Origin: Burkholderiaceae bacterium
GTDB lineage: Bacteria > Pseudomonadota > Gammaproteobacteria > Burkholderiales > Burkholderiaceae
Assembly: GCA_023253905.1 (NCBI GenBank)
Contig: JALREG010000015.1
Span: 1-8,943 of the forward strand
DNA length: 8,943 nucleotides
Direction of reading: 5' to 3'
Numbering within the stretch: the stretch's first letter is position 1; each line of letters opens with the position of its first letter. The notes under the pieces were generated by a model. That model searched no databases, was not told the DNA's origin, and was given only the letters and a program-made list of their open reading frames with translations. The position numbers and the translations under genes are program-made. Shown one piece after another: positions 6,540 through 8,943 of the stretch.

Positions 6540-7435
6540 CTGCCCCGCGCACGCGTGGGCAGCAGCACCATGGCAATGGCAAACACCACGCAGGCGAGTG
6601 CCGCGCCGTCCTGCCAGTGGAGCGGCTCGTTGAGCACCCACGCGCCCGAAAACAGTCCGATGACCGGAATCATCAGAACCGACAGGCCGCTTGCCACCGG
6701 CGACAGCGTGGAGGCAAGCCGGAACCACAGCAACTGCGCAACGCCAAACACCACAAAGCTGTTGTAGAGGAGCGCAAACAGGGCGGGGGCGTTGATCGCC
6801 GCAGGCTGCCAGCGATCAAGTTCGGTGGCGAGCGCCAGCGCGCTACAGACAACGAGCGCAAGCACCACCGACCAGAAGGTGATCACCTTGATCGATGCGG
6901 GCAGACGTCGCCGGCGAGTGAGGTGCGTGCCATAGGCCCAGGCGCCTGCCGCGCACAGCATGAGCGCCGTCCCCCCCGGACTGCCACTGATCGCAGAGAG
7001 CTCGCTCACCATGAGAAGCGCCACCCCTCCCGCTGCCGCGAGTACCCCGACCGCCAGCCGCAAACCGGGGCGTTCGCGGTAGAGGATCATGCCGAGCACC
7101 GCCGCCCAGATCGGCATGGTGTAGCCCAGAATGGCAGCGCGGCCGGAGGACAGCAGCGACACTCCGTACATCACGCACACGTACCAGATCACCAGGTTAA
7201 AGAGCGCGATGAACAGCATTTCGGCCCAGTGCTCGCGCGCGATTCGGATCGGTTCACCTGCCGCGCGGATCATCCACCAGAGCATCGGCAAGGCAAGCAG
7301 CATCGTGATCGACCGAAAGGTCATGGGCGCAATCACACTCACCCCGGTTTTCATGATCGGCCAGTTGATGCCCCAAAGAACGGTGAGTAACACCAGCCCA
7401 CCGAGTTCGCGCCCGGAGAGTCGATCCGTGCTCAT
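6530..7435 (-). CDS. EamA/DMT-superfamily transporter
   Basis: A 301-residue inner-membrane protein with about ten hydrophobic helices arranged as two EamA repeats (roughly residues 10-143 and 152-293), the standard architecture and length for RhaT/YdcZ/YedA-like drug/metabolite exporters. First-repeat signatures include LTVLWGINWPIMKTG in the first helix and GRAAILGYTMPIWAAVLGMILYRERP at its end. The second repeat mirrors this with SVLMIPVIGLFSGAWVLNEPLHWQD. The transported solute cannot be predicted; family members export amino acids, metabolites or drugs. Start ATG at 7435-7433 has AGGGG five nt upstream (7441-7445 on the plus numbering). It is divergent from pyrF with a 68-bp spacer and convergent with the hydrolase gene. 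A long open frame on the opposite strand is rich in Arg, His and Gln and is a shadow. Confidence 0.93.
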   Translation of the reverse strand: MSTDRLSGRELGGLVLLTVLWGINWPIMKTGVSVIAPMTFRSITMLLALPMLWWMIRAAGEPIRIAREHWAEMLFIALFNLVIWYVCVMYGVSLLSSGRAAILGYTMPIWAAVLGMILYRERPGLRLAVGVLAAAGGVALLMVSELSAISGSPGGTALMLCAAGAWAYGTHLTRRRRLPASIKVITFWSVVLALVVCSALALATELDRWQPAAINAPALFALLYNSFVVFGVAQLLWFRLASTLSPVASGLSVLMIPVIGLFSGAWVLNEPLHWQDGAALACVVFAIAMVLLPTRARGSAV

Positions 7436-7461
7436 GCTTTCCCCTGGCTCAGCGCAGGGAC

Positions 7462-7467
7462 TAGAAT
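7462..7467 (+). promoter_or_regulatory. Candidate -10 box upstream of pyrF
   Basis: TAGAAT matches the sigma70 -10 consensus at five of six positions and lies 36 bp before the pyrF ATG, in a spacer only 68 bp long. The position a -35 box should occupy has only a poor match (TTTCCC/TTCCCC), so this is a weak call. The opposing transporter promoter must share the same spacer or lie inside the pyrF 5' end. Confidence 0.3.
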
Positions 7468-7503
7468 CGGACTCAGAACATTCTCCGGGAGACAGACGGC
7501 GTC

Positions 7504-8343
7504 ATGAATTTCTCATTGTCGCTCAGACAGGCGTGGGCACGCGCCGATTCAATGCTCTGCGTGGGCCTGGACCCGGATCCAGCGCGTATTCCCGCCGCGC
7601 TCGGGCATGGCCCCGAGGCGATTTTTAGCTTTTGCCGCGACATCGTTGATGCCACCGCCGCCTATGTCTGTGCATTCAAACCCCAGATCGCCTATTTCTC
7701 GGCGGTGCGCGCAGAACGCGAACTCGAGCGCCTGATCGAACACATTCATGCGCAGCACCCCGGCATCCCGGTCATTCTCGATGCCAAACGGGGCGACATC
7801 GGCTCCACGGCCGAGCGCTATGCAATCGAGGCGTTCGAGCGCTACGGTGCCGACGCCGTCACCATCAACCCCTATATGGGGTTTGATTCCATCGAACCCT
7901 GGCTCGCCTGGGAAGGGCGCGGCGTGATCCTGCTTTGCCGCACTTCAAACCCTGGCGGTAGCGACCTTCAGGCGCTTGATGTCGGAGGCGAAGCGCTCTA
8001 CGAGCGAGTCGCTCGGCTGGCGGCTGGACCCTGGAATGCCAGCGGCCAAATCGGGCTGGTATTGGGTGCCACCTTTCCGGCTGAACTCGCCCGGGTACGC
8101 GCCATCGCGGGCAATTTGCCGATGCTGGTACCGGGCATCGGCGCGCAAGGCGGCGATGTGGCGGCCACCGTTGCGGCGGGAATCACCAATGATGGCTGGG
8201 GCATGGTGATCAACTCTTCACGGGCCATTCTGTACGCAGACCCAGGCGTCGGCTTCGCGCAGGCCGCAGCGCAAGTCGCCGAACGCACGCGAAACGAGAT
8301 CCGAGCTGCGCGCACGTCCGCATGGACCGCCCGCACAGGGTAA
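7504..8343 (+). CDS. pyrF: Orotidine 5'-phosphate decarboxylase, subfamily 2
   Basis: A 279-residue TIM-barrel enzyme catalysing the last step of UMP synthesis, decarboxylation of orotidine monophosphate, in the cytosol. Its length and sequence fit the long, mycobacterial-type (subfamily 2) PyrF rather than the ~235-residue E. coli type. Visible motifs are [13 protein letters not shown] (residues 18-30, substrate-binding Asp), AFKPQIAYF (57-65), and the catalytic [14 protein letters not shown] (90-103) with Asp93, Lys95 and Asp98. The phosphate-binding region is [13 protein letters not shown], followed by [11 protein letters not shown] near the C-terminus. ATG 7504 is preceded by GGGAGA (7487-7492) at a somewhat long 11-nt spacing. 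It is followed 9 nt later by the response regulator start, so the two may share a transcript. No other pyr genes are in the window, as is common for pyrF. Confidence 0.95.
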   Translation: MNFSLSLRQAWARADSMLCVGLDPDPARIPAALGHGPEAIFSFCRDIVDATAAYVCAFKPQIAYFSAVRAERELERLIEHIHAQHPGIPVILDAKRGDIGSTAERYAIEAFERYGADAVTINPYMGFDSIEPWLAWEGRGVILLCRTSNPGGSDLQALDVGGEALYERVARLAAGPWNASGQIGLVLGATFPAELARVRAIAGNLPMLVPGIGAQGGDVAATVAAGITNDGWGMVINSSRAILYADPGVGFAQAAAQVAERTRNEIRAARTSAWTARTG

Positions 8344-8347
8344 GGGG
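8342..8347 (+). promoter_or_regulatory. Shine-Dalgarno of the response regulator gene
   Basis: AAGGGG overlaps the pyrF stop codon and lies 5 nt before the GTG at 8353. It supports a GTG start and suggests translation coupled to pyrF. Confidence 0.65.
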
Positions 8348-8352
8348 TATCC

Positions 8353-8943
8353 GTGAGAGTGCTCGTCGCCGAAGATGACCGTACGCTTGCAGACGGCCTA
8401 TGCCGGGCCCTGCGCGCCAACGGAAACGCTGTGGATCATGTTGAAGACGGGCAGTCGGCCGATACCGCACTGGCCGCCCAGAACTACGATCTGGTGATCC
8501 TTGATCTCGGACTGCCCAGGCTGGCTGGCCTGGATGTCCTTAAACGACTGCGCTCGCGCGGCAGCAGCACCCCGGTACTCATTCTCACGGCGGCCGATTC
8601 AGTCGAGCAACGGGTCCGTGGCCTCGATCTCGGCGCCGATGACTTCATGGCCAAGCCCTTCGCGCTCACCGAACTCGAGGCCCGCATCCGGGCGCTGGTT
8701 CGCAGGGGTATGGGCGCTGCAAGCAGCACCTTGAAGCTGGGCTCTCTCAGCTACGATCAAGTCGGTCGCCAGGCCTGGGTGGCCGACCAGCAGGTCGAAC
8801 TCTCCGCACGCGAACTCGCGCCGATCCTCGACCGGCTCGGTATCGGCCACCTCGACATCGGACAAGTCCGCGGCCCCAACCGTCTGCTCACCCGAGCGAT
8901 CGCCGCATGGGCCTACGCCGCGGTCGACAAGCGTGGCGCGCGT
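8353..8943 (+). CDS. OmpR/QseB-like response regulator, 3' part anomalous, runs off window
   Basis: The frame is open from GTG 8353 to the window edge (197 codons, no stop). Residues 1-115 are a canonical CheY-like receiver: the acidic pair Asp8/Asp9 in VAEDD, phospho-acceptor Asp51 in VILDLGLP, Thr79 in LILTAAD, and Lys101 in FMAKPF. A linker and the first strands of an OmpR-type winged-helix domain follow (LKLGSLSYDQVGRQAWV, then VELSAREL, residues 128-155). A normal QseB/TctD-like protein would continue with a leucine-rich helix and a recognition helix. Instead, from residue ~156 (about 8818) the sequence is unrelated to that fold. Such regulators bind promoter DNA after phosphorylation by a sensor kinase, usually encoded just downstream; none is visible here. 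The receiver assignment is firm. The gene as shown is either an assembly chimera or a fusion. Confidence 0.85.
   Translation, partial: MRVLVAEDDRTLADGLCRALRANGNAVDHVEDGQSADTALAAQNYDLVILDLGLPRLAGLDVLKRLRSRGSSTPVLILTAADSVEQRVRGLDLGADDFMAKPFALTELEARIRALVRRGMGAASSTLKLGSLSYDQVGRQAWVADQQVELSARELAPILDRLGIGHLDIGQVRGPNRLLTRAIAAWAYAAVDKRGAR
8818..8943 (+). other. Foreign-looking in-frame tail, weakly RES-domain-like
   Basis: From about 8818 to the window end the regulator frame reads PILDRLGIGHLDIGQV, then RGPNRLLTRAIAAWAYAAV and DKRGAR. It keeps a G/C-rich third-position pattern, so it looks like genuine coding sequence in the same frame, yet it does not match a winged-helix domain. The arrangement of an LDxxxV strand, an R-x-L-T-R-A-I-A-x-W-A helix and a basic stretch reminds me of the C-terminal half of some RES-type (NAD+-degrading toxin) proteins. 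This is pattern memory only, from 42 residues. The change of sequence type falls around GAACTCGCG (8812-8820). Confidence 0.35.

Noticed and set aside
6515..7390. 291-codon plus-strand open frame opposite the EamA transporter
   Set aside because: Its product is extremely rich in Arg, His and Gln with no recognisable domain, while the minus strand encodes a clear ten-helix transporter. It is a shadow caused by high GC.
1..8943. Novel defence island, prophage or biosynthetic cluster
   Set aside because: No integrase, transposase, phage, restriction, toxin-antitoxin pair (apart from the doubtful edge fragment) or modular biosynthetic genes are visible. Base composition and gene density look uniform and chromosomal.

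Overview
The window is a GC-rich stretch of ordinary bacterial chromosome, most likely from a betaproteobacterium. I infer this from the GroEL sequence with its C-terminal Gly-Gly-Met tail, the long subfamily-2 type PyrF, and the QseB/TctD-like response regulator. It is densely coding with short intergenic gaps. I see no rRNA, tRNA, CRISPR array, insertion sequence, integrase or prophage gene. Both ends cut through genes, as expected of a contig or a slice of one.

Layout from left to right. (1) Positions 2-1018 hold the 3' part of groEL (chaperonin), closed by a strong intrinsic terminator at 1076-1110. (2) Positions 1159-3408 hold a tight three-gene plus-strand unit: a PaaI-like hotdog thioesterase, serC (phosphoserine aminotransferase, GTG start, 4-nt gap) and a transglutaminase-like cysteine enzyme (ATGA overlap with serC). 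(3) Positions 3354-4079, minus strand, hold a COG1926-type phosphoribosyltransferase whose 3' end overlaps the transglutaminase gene tail to tail by 55 bp. (4) A 145-bp divergent spacer leads to a plus-strand PaaK/CapK-like AMP-forming ligase (4225-5640). (5) After a 179-bp spacer with a GC hairpin comes a dienelactone hydrolase family gene (5820-6497). (6) A ten-TM EamA/DMT-family exporter lies convergent on the minus strand (6530-7435). (7) A 68-bp divergent spacer leads to pyrF (7504-8343, UMP synthesis). Nine nt further on is an OmpR/QseB-like response regulator starting at GTG 8353, whose frame stays open to the window edge.

The genes do not form one pathway. They are serine/PLP biosynthesis (serC), pyrimidine biosynthesis (pyrF), proteostasis (groEL), and several broad-family enzymes (thioesterase, CoA-ligase-like, alpha/beta hydrolase, PRTase) whose substrates cannot be read from sequence.

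I did not find a convincing undescribed system. The most anomalous feature is at the right end. The response regulator reads normally through the receiver domain and into the start of its DNA-binding domain, then at about 8812-8822 switches in frame to unrelated coding-like sequence that weakly resembles a RES-type domain. This is either an assembly chimera or a real fusion. Smaller points are the altered acidic position in the transglutaminase-like protein, the overlapping convergent pair, and two hairpins without U-tracts at gene ends.
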